Shown: positions 43,922 through 52,097, numbered from the stretch's first letter. The stretch: 64,000 bases of DNA from Plantibacter sp050587525 (GCF_050587525.1 NZ_JBOBFT010000003.1:62001-126000), one strand, 5' to 3'. A program made the numbers and translations. Notes: generated by a model from the letters alone, not told the origin.

Positions 43922-44407
43922 TTACTGGCTGATGTGCGCGAAGAGGAACCAGCGGTCCTTCTCGAGGCCGCGAGCGATCTCGATGGCGACGTCCTGGCTC
44001 GTGAGGTCGAGGTCGTCGAGCTCGTCGACGGCCGTCTTCACCGACACTGCGGCTGCATCGAGGAGAGCGATGACCTCGGCGATGGTGCGGTCGGACTGCT
44101 GGAAGCCTTCGCTCACCTGCGGGGTCGTCGTCTTCGCGGCGACCGTGCTGAGGCGTGCGTCGACGGGCAGGCCCAGGGCGACGATGCGCTCAGCGGCGGT
44201 GTCCGCCCAGTCCTGAGCGTGGGCGACGATCGTGTCGAGGAGTTCGTGGACACCGATGAAGTTGGCACCGCGCACGTGCCAGTGCGCCTGCTTGCCGTTG
44301 ACGACGATGGCGGTGAGGTCGACGACCACGGGGCTCAGGAACTGCGCGACCCCTGCGGCGACGTCCGGGTTGGCGATGGTTTCCGGGATGGTGGTGATCT
44401 TGCTCAT
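43922..44407 (-). CDS. dps: Dps family ferritin-like DNA-binding protein
   Basis: A 161-residue four-helix protein forming a dodecameric cage that oxidises and stores iron and protects DNA under starvation and oxidative stress. The inter-subunit ferroxidase residues are visible in QAHWHVRGANFIGVHELLDTI (His, His, Asp and Glu pattern). Near the C-terminus, LEKDRWFLFAHISQ is a typical Dps ending. The N-terminal tail is short with one Lys. ATG at 44407 has a GGGGAA site upstream. Confidence 0.93.
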   Translation of the reverse strand: MSKITTIPETIANPDVAAGVAQFLSPVVVDLTAIVVNGKQAHWHVRGANFIGVHELLDTIVAHAQDWADTAAERIVALGLPVDARLSTVAAKTTTPQVSEGFQQSDRTIAEVIALLDAAAVSVKTAVDELDDLDLTSQDVAIEIARGLEKDRWFLFAHISQ

Positions 44408-44572
44408 GTGACTGTTCCCCTTCGTGCTTCGTGTGATGGGTACAACGCTACTCAGGCTGTGACATTCCGCAAGGAAGTCAAGGCTGTACTTAGGAAGCTG
44501 AGGCTCAGCTCACCACTGGGGGAGACGGGCATCCGTGCACCGGATCATCCTGGTTCGGAGCGGCTGCTGCGA

Positions 44573-44578
44573 TAGCGT
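44573..44578 (+). promoter_or_regulatory. -10 element of the carbonic anhydrase-like gene
   Basis: TAGCGT, six bases before the ATG at 44585; leaderless spacing. Confidence 0.5.
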
Positions 44579-44584
44579 TGGGCC

Positions 44585-45115
44585 ATGTCTGACGGAGCGA
44601 TCATCAAGTCCCTGCCCGGCGGGTTCGTCCCGGTCCTCGACCCGACCGCGTACGTCGCGGAAGGCGCGGTCGTGGTCGGAGCCGTCACCCTCGGCGCCCA
44701 CTCGAGCGTCTGGTACAACGCGGTCCTCCGAGCTGACTCGAACACGATCGAGGTCGGCGAGGGGAGCAACCTGCAGGACGGGGTCGCCGTCCACGTCGAC
44801 GCCGGCTACCCGACGATCATCGGACGGAACGTGTCGGTGGGGCACAACGCGGTCGTCCACGGCTGCACGGTCCAGGACGACTGTCTCATCGGCATGGGCG
44901 CCGTCGTGTTGAGCGGTGCGATCATCGGTGCGGGCTCGCTCGTTGCGGGTGGCGCCGTCGTGCTCGAGGGCACAGTCGTGCCGCCGGGGTCGCTCGTGGC
45001 GGGCGTTCCCGCGAAGGTGCGGCGGGAGCTCATGCCGGGGGAGCAGGAGTCGATCCGCCGGAACGCGGCGCACTACGTGCAGAACGCTGTGCTCCACCAG
45101 ACGCCCCTCGAGTAG
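44585..45115 (+). CDS. Gamma-carbonic anhydrase family protein
   Basis: A 176-residue left-handed beta-helix protein (hexapeptide repeats) of the gamma-carbonic anhydrase/PaaY group. Zinc-ligand histidines appear in DGVAVHVDAGYP (one His) and VSVGHNAVVHGC (two His). The remaining sequence shows the regular [LIV]-G-x4 spacing of the fold. Members form trimers in the cytosol and may hydrate CO2 or have ferripyochelin-binding-like names without proof. Length is typical. ATG at 44585 sits six bases after a TAGCGT -10. Confidence 0.9.
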   Translation: MSDGAIIKSLPGGFVPVLDPTAYVAEGAVVVGAVTLGAHSSVWYNAVLRADSNTIEVGEGSNLQDGVAVHVDAGYPTIIGRNVSVGHNAVVHGCTVQDDCLIGMGAVVLSGAIIGAGSLVAGGAVVLEGTVVPPGSLVAGVPAKVRRELMPGEQESIRRNAAHYVQNAVLHQTPLE

Positions 45116-45218
45116 CCGCTCGAGGAGCCGCTCATCGGAGGCGTGTTGCTGTCGAGCGGTCCCGCGAACAGCGCGTGGGCGCCGACGAGCAGGCGGGGGC
45201 GGATACGAGCGGGTGCCG

Positions 45219-45392
45219 TCAGGGGCGGGTGCGCTTGCGCGCGCGGCGCTGCGCCAGGGCGGAACTGCCGAGGCAGACGACGCACGCGATCATGAGCAGG
45301 ACGCCCACGCCGAAGCGCCCGAACGCGAAGCTCAAACCCCCGAGCAGGAACACGACGGCGCCGACGATCGTCCAGAGCTGGGCGATGCGCAT
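45219..45392 (-). CDS. Small two-helix membrane protein
   Basis: A 57-residue protein made of two hydrophobic helices (about 5-24 and 27-46) and an Arg/Lys-rich C-terminal tail (QRRARKRTRP), consistent with a positive-inside small membrane protein. ATG at 45392 has GAGGAG 7-12 bases upstream. The longer open frame reaching back to the tRNA-Gly terminator lacks such a site and is less likely. No family recognised. Confidence 0.55.
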   Translation of the reverse strand: MRIAQLWTIVGAVVFLLGGLSFAFGRFGVGVLLMIACVVCLGSSALAQRRARKRTRP

Positions 45393-45506
45393 GGCGGCTC
45401 CTCGGGGTCGGTGCGACGCCCTGCGGGCCGCGAGGACCACGGTACTCGCCGGATGACGCGCAGAGCGAACTTCCCGGGTGAGCCCGGACACGAGGCCGGA
45501 CAAGCA

Positions 45507-45536
45507 GAAAGCCCCGACCGAGAGGCCAGGGCTTTC
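45507..45536 (-). terminator. Terminator after tRNA-Gly
   Basis: Hairpin GAAAGCCC / GGGCTTTC downstream of the tRNA on the minus strand, followed by TGCTTGTCC. Confidence 0.65.
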
Positions 45537-45560
45537 GATGTCCCACGGAGGAGACGGGAG

Positions 45561-45631
45561 AGGGGCTGACGGGAATCGAACCCGCATCATTAGTTTGGAA
45601 GACTAAGGCTTTACCACTAAGCTACAGCCCC
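45561..45631 (-). tRNA. tRNA-Gly (anticodon TCC)
   Basis: A 71-base cloverleaf. The acceptor GGGGCTG pairs with CAGCCCC, the D arm is GCTT/AAGC, the anticodon loop CTTCCAA gives TCC, and the T arm is GCGGG/CCCGT with loop TTCGATT. CCA is not encoded. Divergent from tRNA-Pro. Confidence 0.93.
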
Positions 45632-45813
45632 GAATCCGGCGAGTTTCCGTCGGTATTCAGGTGTTCGATTGTCGAGGTGATTCCCTGCCGTGCGTTGCAC
45701 TGCTCGGAACTCACCATGCGAGCTTACTGTATTCCGGCAGGCGCTTCGAACACGCGATCGGTCCGCGCGCGTCGCATCGCCGTCGGAGCACAGGATGCGC
45801 CCAGAAACTGGGC

Positions 45814-45819
45814 TAGACT
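45814..45819 (+). promoter_or_regulatory. -10 element of tRNA-Pro
   Basis: TAGACT, about 60 bases before the mature tRNA-Pro 5' end. Confidence 0.45.
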
Positions 45820-45880
45820 GACCGAGGTCATTTCGCCCGCCCTCAATCGGCTGCGGTGGCTTGCCGGATTGACACCGATC

Positions 45881-45957
45881 CGGGGCGTAGCTCAGCTTGG
45901 TAGAGCGCCCGGTTTGGGACCGGGAGGTCGCAGGTTCGAATCCTGTCGCCCCGACCA
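45881..45957 (+). tRNA. tRNA-Pro (anticodon TGG)
   Basis: A 77-base gene with encoded CCA. The acceptor CGGGGCG pairs with CGCCCCG, the D arm is GCTC/GAGC, the anticodon stem is CCCGG/CCGGG with loop TTTGGGA (TGG), and the T loop is TTCGAAT. It lies 50 bases before tig. Confidence 0.94.
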
Positions 45958-46007
45958 TGTCAGCGACCTCAACTGAGGCAGAATCCCCAACACAGGAGAA
46001 GTAACAC

Positions 46008-47453
46008 GTGAAAACCACGGTCGAGAAGCTGAGCCCCACTCGCGTCAAGCTCGCCATCGCGGTGACGCCTGAGGAACTGAAGCCCAGCATCACTCACGCA
46101 TACGGTCACATCGCCGAGGACATCAACATCCCCGGCTTCCGCAAGGGCAAGGTGCCGCCCGCGATCATCGATCAGCGCGTCGGCAAGGGCGCCGTCATCG
46201 AGCACGCCGTGAACGAAGGCCTCGACGGCTTCTTCCGCACCGCGCTCGAGGAGAATGAGCTCCGTCCCCTCGGCCGCCCGCAGGCGGACATCATCGAGTG
46301 GCCGAACGAGAAGGACTTCTCCGGCGACCTCCTCGTGAACATCGAGGTCGACGTCCGCCCCGAGATCACCCTCCCCACGTACGAGGGCCTGAAGCTCACC
46401 GTCGACGCGCAGGAGGCAGGCGAAGCCGACGTCCAGGACGAGCTCGACCGCATCCGTGCGCGCTTCGGCACGCTCATCACGGTCGACCGCCCCGCCAAGA
46501 CCGGTGACTTCGCACAGCTCGACCTCGTCGCCAAGATCAACGGCGAAGACGTCGACTCCGCGACGGGCGTCTCCTACGAGATCGGCTCCGGCGAGCTGCT
46601 CGCCGGCATCGACGAGGCCCTCGACTCGCTCACCGCTGGTGAGACCACGACCTTCACCTCGCCCCTCCTCGGTGGCGAGCACGAAGGCGAAGACGCCGAG
46701 GTCACCGTCACGCTGACCGCCGTCAAGGAGCGCGAACTCCCCGAGGCAGACGACGACTTCGCGCAGATCGCCAGCGAGTTCGACACGATCGAGGAGTTCA
46801 AAGCTCAGCTCCGCGAGGTCGTCGAACGCCAGCAGGTCATCACGCAGGGCCGCGACGCCCGCACGGCTCTCGTCGACACGCTCCTCGAGCAGGCCGAGAT
46901 CCCCGTTCCCGAGAGCGTCATCGAGGACGAGGTGCACCGTCACCTCGAAGGCGAAGGCCGCCTCGAGGACGAGGTCCACCGCGCAGAGGTCACCGAGTCG
47001 AGCGAGAAGTCGCTCCGCACACAGCTCCTGCTCGACGCACTCGCTGAATCGCTCAACGTGCAGGTCAACCAGAACGAACTGACCGAGTACCTCATCCAGA
47101 GCGCCTCGCAGTACGGCATGGAGCCCGGCGAATTCATCGAAGCCCTCGGCCAGCAGGGTCAGATCCCCGCGATGGTCGGAGAGGTCGCCCGGAACAAGGC
47201 CATCGCGATCGCGCTCGGCAAGGCCGTGGTCGTCGACTCCAACGGCAAGCCGGTCGACCTGAGCGACTTCGTCGCCGTCGTCGAGGATGAGCCGGCCGCC
47301 GAAGAGGCAGCCGACGACGAGGCTCCGGCCGAGGACGCAGCGGCTGACGAGGCTCCGGCCGAGAAGCCCGCGAAGAAGGCTCCCGCCAAGAAGCCCGCCG
47401 CCAAGAAGGCTCCGGCCAAGAAGGCAGCAGCCGACGAGGCCGCAGCCGAGTAG
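46008..47453 (+). CDS. tig: Trigger factor with a Lys/Ala-rich C-terminal tail
   Basis: A 481-residue ribosome-associated chaperone and prolyl isomerase. The ribosome-binding signature GFRKGKVP is at residues 44-51. The FKBP-type domain (about 160-245) contains GDFAQLDLVAK, YEIGSGELLAGIDEAL and TSPLLGGEHEGEDA. The C-terminal chaperone arms run to about residue 420. The last 55 residues are an Ala/Glu/Asp segment followed by repeated K-K-A-P-A-K-K-P, resembling histone H1 tails, absent from E. coli trigger factor. SD AGGAGA precedes the GTG start at 46008. Next to the clp genes, as usual in bacteria. Confidence 0.95.
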   Translation: MKTTVEKLSPTRVKLAIAVTPEELKPSITHAYGHIAEDINIPGFRKGKVPPAIIDQRVGKGAVIEHAVNEGLDGFFRTALEENELRPLGRPQADIIEWPNEKDFSGDLLVNIEVDVRPEITLPTYEGLKLTVDAQEAGEADVQDELDRIRARFGTLITVDRPAKTGDFAQLDLVAKINGEDVDSATGVSYEIGSGELLAGIDEALDSLTAGETTTFTSPLLGGEHEGEDAEVTVTLTAVKERELPEADDDFAQIASEFDTIEEFKAQLREVVERQQVITQGRDARTALVDTLLEQAEIPVPESVIEDEVHRHLEGEGRLEDEVHRAEVTESSEKSLRTQLLLDALAESLNVQVNQNELTEYLIQSASQYGMEPGEFIEALGQQGQIPAMVGEVARNKAIAIALGKAVVVDSNGKPVDLSDFVAVVEDEPAAEEAADDEAPAEDAAADEAPAEKPAKKAPAKKPAAKKAPAKKAAADEAAAE

Positions 47454-47476
47454 TTCTCGATCTCACGAAGATCACC

Positions 47477-47510
47477 CGGAAGGGCACGGAAGCGATTCCG
47501 TGCCCTTCCG
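47477..47510 (+). terminator. Terminator after tig
   Basis: Perfect 14-bp stem CGGAAGGGCACGGA / TCCGTGCCCTTCCG with a small loop, followed by TCGTTTCCTC. Confidence 0.8.
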
Positions 47511-47586
47511 TCGTTTCCTCTGGCGTTGGCCGATTCGGGTGGCGACTGGTCGACAGCTGCCGAAGCGGTGCGTCGCAGCGACGAGG

Positions 47587-47592
47587 TAATCT
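47587..47592 (+). promoter_or_regulatory. -10 element of the TPR protein gene
   Basis: TAATCT, six bases before the ATG at 47599; leaderless spacing. Confidence 0.5.
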
Positions 47593-47598
47593 ACCGGG

Positions 47599-48111
47599 AT
47601 GTCTGTTCCGAATGAACCCGCACCCGCTGCGACCTGGGACGAGCGCGTCGACGCCGTCTGGGACGCTTCCGCCGAAGGAGGGGAACTCGCAACGATCTCG
47701 TTGATCGACGCCCTCGTGGCCGAACGTCCGGCGGGCGATGCGGCCGGGCTCTTCGAGGCCGCTGGAGCTCGAGACTCCGCGGGTCTCGAGGCCGAGGCCG
47801 AGCCGCTGTACCGCGCCGCGCTGGCCGCGGGGCTCGACGAGGAGCGTCGGCCGCAGGCCGTCATCCAGCTCGCCAGCACCATCCGGAACCTCGGACAGGT
47901 CGACGAGAGCGTCGCGATGCTGCGCACGGAGCTCGCTGCGCATCCGGACGGCCCGCTCGCCGACGCCGCCAAGGCATTCCTGGCCCTCTCGCTCGCGACC
48001 CGCGGTGACACGCTCGAAGCCACTTCGATCGCCGTCGGCGCCCTCGCCGGACACCTGCCGAGGTACCGCCGCTCGGTCACCGGGTACGCTGCGGAACTCC
48101 TCGAGCACTGA
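47599..48111 (+). CDS. Tetratricopeptide-repeat protein
   Basis: A 170-residue soluble helical protein. Residues 60-150 show paired helices with TPR spacing: EAEPLYRAALAAGLDEERRP, AVIQLASTIRNLGQVDESVA and DAAKAFLALSLATRGDTLEA, the Leu/Ala/Gly positions following the TPR pattern. It should act as a protein-interaction module; no catalytic motif is present. It is located between tig and the EamA transporter gene. The start is placed at ATG 47599 behind a TAATCT element. Confidence 0.75.
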   Translation: MSVPNEPAPAATWDERVDAVWDASAEGGELATISLIDALVAERPAGDAAGLFEAAGARDSAGLEAEAEPLYRAALAAGLDEERRPQAVIQLASTIRNLGQVDESVAMLRTELAAHPDGPLADAAKAFLALSLATRGDTLEATSIAVGALAGHLPRYRRSVTGYAAELLEH

Positions 48112-48216
48112 TCTCCCCGGCGGCGCGAACGCGACGGTGAAGGGCGCCGCTCGGCGCCATGGTGAACACTGAGCGAACGTTCCGCTCAGGAGCCCGACCG
48201 GCCGGACGCCCATTGC

Positions 48217-48222
48217 TAGGCT
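48217..48222 (+). promoter_or_regulatory. -10 element of the riboswitch-EamA transcript
   Basis: TAGGCT, about 15 bases before the first conserved riboswitch nucleotides, which fits a start near 48229. Confidence 0.5.
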
Positions 48223-48228
48223 GATCCC

Positions 48229-48376
48229 GACAGCGCCTAGGGTTCCGCCCACGCCCGTCGTCGACGATCCACGATCGTCGGCAGCTCCCACAACGAGGGT
48301 GCACGGGGTCAGGTCCGAGCGGCGCCACGGTCGAGGCTCCCGCCCGGCCGTCATCTGACAGGACAAAAGCCCGGAG
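48229..48376 (+). promoter_or_regulatory. ykkC-family riboswitch, probably guanidine-I type
   Basis: The 304-base gap before the EamA gene carries the conserved ykkC nucleotides in order: CTAGGGTTCCG at 48237-48247, GGTCCGAGCG at about 48312-48321 and GGACAAAAGCCCGGAGGA at 48361-48378, with variable stems between. The typical ykkC core has the same CUAGGGUUCCG, GGUCCGAG and ACAAAAGCCCGG boxes. A GC-rich hairpin (CGGCGCGCCAGCGCCG, 48385-48400) lies between the aptamer and the ribosome site and may be the expression platform. Guanidine is inferred from the transporter downstream; ykkC subtypes sensing ppGpp, PRPP or nucleotides differ at few positions and are not fully excluded. Confidence 0.82.
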
Positions 48377-48415
48377 GATCCGTTCGGCGCGCCAGCGCCG
48401 GAGAACCAGGATCCC

Positions 48416-49345
48416 GTGTCTCCTCTCGCTCTGCTCCTCGTCATCGTCGCCGCGTTCGCACACGCGGGCTGGAATCTGGCGTCCAAACGCGCCAGCTCCA
48501 CGGGTGTCCCCTTCATCTGGTTGGGCGCCGTCGCATCCACCGTCGTCTACCTTCCGGTCGCCGGGGTGGACGCGTTCCTCTCGCCATCACCGATCGGCGC
48601 GGTGGTCCTCGGGGCGTTCGTCTCCGCCGTCCTCCACGTCGGCTACATGCTCCTCCTGCAGGCAGGCTATGCCCGTGGCGACATCTCGGTCGTCTACCCG
48701 ATGGCGCGGGGGACCGCGCCGCTGCTCTCCGTCGTCTTCGCGATCGTCGTCTTCCACGAGGAGCCGACGCTGCTCGGCGTCATCGGCGCGCTGCTCGTCG
48801 TAGCGGGGGTCGTCGGGATCGGGCTGTCGGGGAGGCGGGGCGATGCGATGCCGGGTGCGACGACAGCCGCATCGCCCGCCCCCTCGCCCGTTCTCCCGCG
48901 GCGGACGGGGCTCGGCCCCAGGCAGCGCGCCGGCGTGCTGTTCGGACTGGCGACGGGCGTCTCCATCGCGATCTACACGGTGTGGGACGCGTACGTCGTC
49001 GGCGAGCGCGGGGCATCGCCCATCCTGCTCATGGTCGGCTGCACGATCGGGGAGAGCATCATGCTCGCGCCGTTCGCCTGGCGTCGAAGGGCCGAGGTGC
49101 GGCAGGTGTGGCGCCGCTACCAGCCGCAGGTGTGGACGCTCGGAGTCCTCTCGCCGCTGTCGTACATCCTCGTGCTCTACGCGTTGACGCTCGCCCCCGT
49201 GTCGCTCGTGGCGCCCGCGCGCGAGATGAGCGTCGTCCTCGTGAGCCTCGCCGGCTGGCTGCTCCTCAAGGAACCGGACCCGCTCAGACGCCTCGGAGGG
49301 GCCGTCGTGGTCCTCGGCGGGGTGGCGCTGCTCGCCGTCGCGTAG
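48416..49345 (+). CDS. EamA/DMT family transporter under riboswitch control
   Basis: A 309-residue membrane protein of the drug/metabolite transporter superfamily with ten predicted helices arranged as two EamA repeats. Features are AHAGWNLASKRAS in helix 1, GYARGDISVVYPMARGTAPLLS in the first half and SLVAPAREMSVVLVSLAGWLLLKE in the second. The central loop (about 145-165) is Pro/Ala-rich. Guanidine-I riboswitches commonly control exporters of the small multidrug resistance family; a ten-helix DMT homologue is a plausible functional substitute, so guanidine or a similar cation export is inferred. GTG at 48416 follows the riboswitch directly. Confidence 0.85.
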   Translation: MSPLALLLVIVAAFAHAGWNLASKRASSTGVPFIWLGAVASTVVYLPVAGVDAFLSPSPIGAVVLGAFVSAVLHVGYMLLLQAGYARGDISVVYPMARGTAPLLSVVFAIVVFHEEPTLLGVIGALLVVAGVVGIGLSGRRGDAMPGATTAASPAPSPVLPRRTGLGPRQRAGVLFGLATGVSIAIYTVWDAYVVGERGASPILLMVGCTIGESIMLAPFAWRRRAEVRQVWRRYQPQVWTLGVLSPLSYILVLYALTLAPVSLVAPAREMSVVLVSLAGWLLLKEPDPLRRLGGAVVVLGGVALLAVA

Positions 49346-49388
49346 TCTGCCGAGGGCGAACAGGGCGATGAGCGTCGTCAGCCTCCGA

Positions 49389-49394
49389 TAGATT
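49389..49394 (+). promoter_or_regulatory. -10 element of clpP1-clpP2
   Basis: TAGATT, about 31 bases before the clpP1 ATG; the short leader contains CGGAG as ribosome site. Confidence 0.45.
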
Positions 49395-49425
49395 CGAATC
49401 ACTGCACAACCGAAACGGAGCGACC

Positions 49426-50037
49426 ATGGCCGAACCACTACTTTCGCCCAGTGTCTTTGACCGACTGCTGAAGGACCGCATCATCTGGCTCGGCGCGGAG
49501 GTCCGCGACGAGAACGCAAACGAGATCGCTGCCAAGCTCCTGCTGCTCGCGGCCGAAGACCCCAAGCGCGACATCTACCTCTACATCAACTCGCCCGGTG
49601 GTTCCATCACCGCCGGTATGGCGATCTACGACACGATGCAGTTCGTCCCGAACGACATCGTGACCGTCGGCATCGGCATGGCGGCATCGATGGGGCAGCT
49701 GCTCCTCACCGCCGGCACCAAGGGCAAGCGCTACATCACGCCCAACGCACGGGTGCTCCTCCACCAGCCGCACGGCGGCTTCGGCGGCACCTCGAGCGAC
49801 ATCCAGACACAGGCGAAGCTCATCCTCGACATGAAGAAGCGCCTCGCCGAGATCACCGCGGCACAGACCGGCAAGAGCGTCGAGCAGGTCAACGCAGACG
49901 GTGACCGCGACCGCTGGTTCACCGCGCAGGAAGCCCTCGAGTACGGTTTCGTCGACCACATCCGCGACTCCGCACTCGACGTCTCGGGCGGCGGCGGAAC
50001 CGCAGACGCCCCATCGGCCGCGACAGACAGGAACTGA
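49426..50037 (+). CDS. clpP1: ATP-dependent Clp protease proteolytic subunit 1
   Basis: A 203-residue serine peptidase subunit of the ClpP tetradecamer. The catalytic Ser is in GIGMAASMGQLLL (about residue 92), the His in LLHQPHGGFGG (about residue 117), and the Asp follows in DGDRDRWFTAQEALEYG. Actinobacteria assemble mixed ClpP1P2 rings, and both genes sit side by side here. It begins five codons before LLSPSVFDRLLKDRII. The gene is 5 bases before clpP2, in one operon with its own -10. Confidence 0.95.
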   Translation: MAEPLLSPSVFDRLLKDRIIWLGAEVRDENANEIAAKLLLLAAEDPKRDIYLYINSPGGSITAGMAIYDTMQFVPNDIVTVGIGMAASMGQLLLTAGTKGKRYITPNARVLLHQPHGGFGGTSSDIQTQAKLILDMKKRLAEITAAQTGKSVEQVNADGDRDRWFTAQEALEYGFVDHIRDSALDVSGGGGTADAPSAATDRN

Positions 50038-50042
50038 GAACC

Positions 50043-50708
50043 ATGGAGACCCCCACTTTCGCTGCTGCCGGCCGCGCACTCCAGACGCCGGGCGCACGCT
50101 ACATCCTCCCGAGCTTCGAGGAGCGCACGGCTTACGGCTACAAGCGCCAGGACCCGTACGCGAAGCTCTTCGAGGACCGCATCATCTTCCTCGGCGTCCA
50201 GGTCGACGACGCGTCCGCGGACGACATCATGGCCCAGCTCCTCGTCCTCGAGAGCATGGACCCCGACCGCGACATCGTGATGTACATCAACTCGCCCGGT
50301 GGCTCGTTCACCGCGATGACGGCCATCTACGACACGATGCAGTACATCCGTCCGCACGTGCAGACGGTCGTCCTCGGTCAGGCCGCTTCGGCCGCCGCCG
50401 TGCTGACGGCTGCAGGAACGCCCGGCAAGCGCCTCGCGCTCCCGAACGCTCGCATCCTCATCCACCAGCCCGCCGTCGGCGAGGCCGGGTCGGGTCAGGC
50501 GTCGGACATCGAGATCCAGGCGGCCGAGATCCTCCGGATGCGCACGTGGCTGGAAGCGACGCTCGCGCACCACTCCAACCGGACGGCCGAACAGGTCAAC
50601 AAGGACATCGACCGCGACAAGATCCTGTCCGCGGCCGAAGCGCTCGAGTACGGTCTCATCGACCAGGTGCTCACGAGTCGTAAGAACGTCCCGGCCATCA
50701 CGGCCTAG
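50043..50708 (+). CDS. clpP2: ATP-dependent Clp protease proteolytic subunit 2
   Basis: A 221-residue partner subunit. The catalytic Ser is in LGQAASAAAVLT, the His in RILIHQPAVGEAG and the Asp in NKDIDRDKILSAAEALEYG. The N-terminal 20 residues are a propeptide-like segment, normally processed. The GSGQASDIEIQA segment marks the ClpP2 type. With ClpP1 it forms the hetero-ring that ClpX or ClpC1 feeds. Confidence 0.95.
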   Translation: METPTFAAAGRALQTPGARYILPSFEERTAYGYKRQDPYAKLFEDRIIFLGVQVDDASADDIMAQLLVLESMDPDRDIVMYINSPGGSFTAMTAIYDTMQYIRPHVQTVVLGQAASAAAVLTAAGTPGKRLALPNARILIHQPAVGEAGSGQASDIEIQAAEILRMRTWLEATLAHHSNRTAEQVNKDIDRDKILSAAEALEYGLIDQVLTSRKNVPAITA

Positions 50709-50720
50709 TCCGATGCTCGT

Positions 50721-50763
50721 CAACGCGGCGCGCCACCCCGGGAAGGGGAGGTGCGCCGCGTTG
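50721..50763 (+). terminator. Terminator between clpP2 and clpX
   Basis: Long hairpin: CAACGCGGCGCGCC pairs with GGTGCGCCGCGTTG (one G-T pair), with additional CCCC/GGGG pairing inside. clpX is therefore probably transcribed mainly from its own promoter. Confidence 0.7.
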
Positions 50764-50777
50764 TCGGACGGACAGGC

Positions 50778-50783
50778 TAGGCT
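50778..50783 (+). promoter_or_regulatory. -10 element of clpX
   Basis: TAGGCT, 36 bases before the clpX ATG, directly after the clpP2 terminator. Confidence 0.45.
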
Positions 50784-50819
50784 CGGAACACCCACTGTCG
50801 AGGACGAGAGAGAGACACC

Positions 50820-52097
50820 ATGGCACGGATAGGCGAAAGCGCCGACCTGCTGAAATGCTCCTTCTGCGGGAAGAGCCAGAAGCAGGTCCAGCAGCTCATC
50901 GCGGGCCCTGGCGTGTACATCTGCGACGAATGCGTCGAGCTGTGCAACGAGATCATCGCCGAACGCCTCGCTGAAGCCAGCGAAGAGACGGTGAGCGAGT
51001 TCGACCTCCCGAAGCCGAAAGAGATCTTCGCGTTCCTCGAGGAGTACGTCATCGGGCAGGAAGGCGCCAAGCGCGCGCTGTCCGTCGCCGTCTACAACCA
51101 CTACAAGCGAGTGCGTGCACGCAGCACCCTCGCCGCGGCCGAGACCGTCCACGACGACATCGAGATCGCCAAGAGCAACATCCTCCTCATCGGCCCGACG
51201 GGCTGCGGCAAGACCTATCTGGCACAGACGCTGGCGAAGCGTCTCAACGTTCCATTCGCTGTCGCGGACGCCACAGCGTTGACGGAAGCCGGCTACGTGG
51301 GCGAGGACGTCGAGAACATCCTCCTGAAGCTCATCCAGGCCGCCGACTACGACGTCAAGCGCGCCGAGACGGGCATCATCTACATCGACGAGGTCGACAA
51401 GATCGCCCGCAAGGCCGAGAACCCGTCGATCACCCGCGACGTCTCCGGTGAGGGCGTCCAGCAGGCGCTCCTCAAGATCCTCGAGGGCACGGTGGCCTCC
51501 GTTCCTCCGCAGGGCGGACGCAAGCACCCGCACCAGGAGTTCATCCAGATCGACACGACGAACGTCCTGTTCATCGTCGCCGGCGCCTTCGCGGGACTCG
51601 AGGAGATCATCTCCTCGCGGGCGGGCAAGAAGGGCATCGGCTTCGGCGCTCCGCTCCACAGCAAGGGCGACGACGTCAACCTCTTCGGCGAGGTCCTCCC
51701 CGAGGACCTCCACAAGTTCGGCCTCATCCCCGAGTTCATCGGGCGCCTCCCGGTCGTCACGACCGTGACGCCGCTGGACCAGCACGCGCTCATGGAGATC
51801 CTCACGGTTCCCAAGAACGCGCTCGTCAAGCAGTACCAGCGCATGTTCGAACTCGACGGTGTCGAGTTGGAGTTCGATCAGGCGGCGCTCGAAGCCATCG
51901 CCGACCTCGCGGTGCTCCGGAAGACCGGCGCCCGTGGCCTCCGCGCCATCATGGAAGAGGTCCTCGGGCCGATCATGTTCGAGGTGCCGTCCACGGACGA
52001 GGTCGCCCGGGTGGTCATCACCCGTGAGTCCGTCGTCGAGAACGCCGCTCCCACCATCGTGCCGCGTGCGGCACGGCGCCAGGACAAGTCCGCATAG
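50820..52097 (+). CDS. clpX: ATP-dependent Clp protease ATP-binding subunit ClpX
   Basis: A 425-residue AAA+ unfoldase. The N-terminal zinc-binding domain has CSFCGKSQ at residues 13-20 and CDECVELC about 35-42. Walker A is GPTGCGKTYLA near residue 124, the pore loop is GYVGEDVE, and Walker B is IIYIDEVDKIA. The IGF-type loop that docks on ClpP is seen around KKGIGFGAP. It delivers substrates to ClpP1P2. The gene is preceded by its own -10 and a terminator that isolates it from clpP2. Confidence 0.96.
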   Translation: MARIGESADLLKCSFCGKSQKQVQQLIAGPGVYICDECVELCNEIIAERLAEASEETVSEFDLPKPKEIFAFLEEYVIGQEGAKRALSVAVYNHYKRVRARSTLAAAETVHDDIEIAKSNILLIGPTGCGKTYLAQTLAKRLNVPFAVADATALTEAGYVGEDVENILLKLIQAADYDVKRAETGIIYIDEVDKIARKAENPSITRDVSGEGVQQALLKILEGTVASVPPQGGRKHPHQEFIQIDTTNVLFIVAGAFAGLEEIISSRAGKKGIGFGAPLHSKGDDVNLFGEVLPEDLHKFGLIPEFIGRLPVVTTVTPLDQHALMEILTVPKNALVKQYQRMFELDGVELEFDQAALEAIADLAVLRKTGARGLRAIMEEVLGPIMFEVPSTDEVARVVITRESVVENAAPTIVPRAARRQDKSA

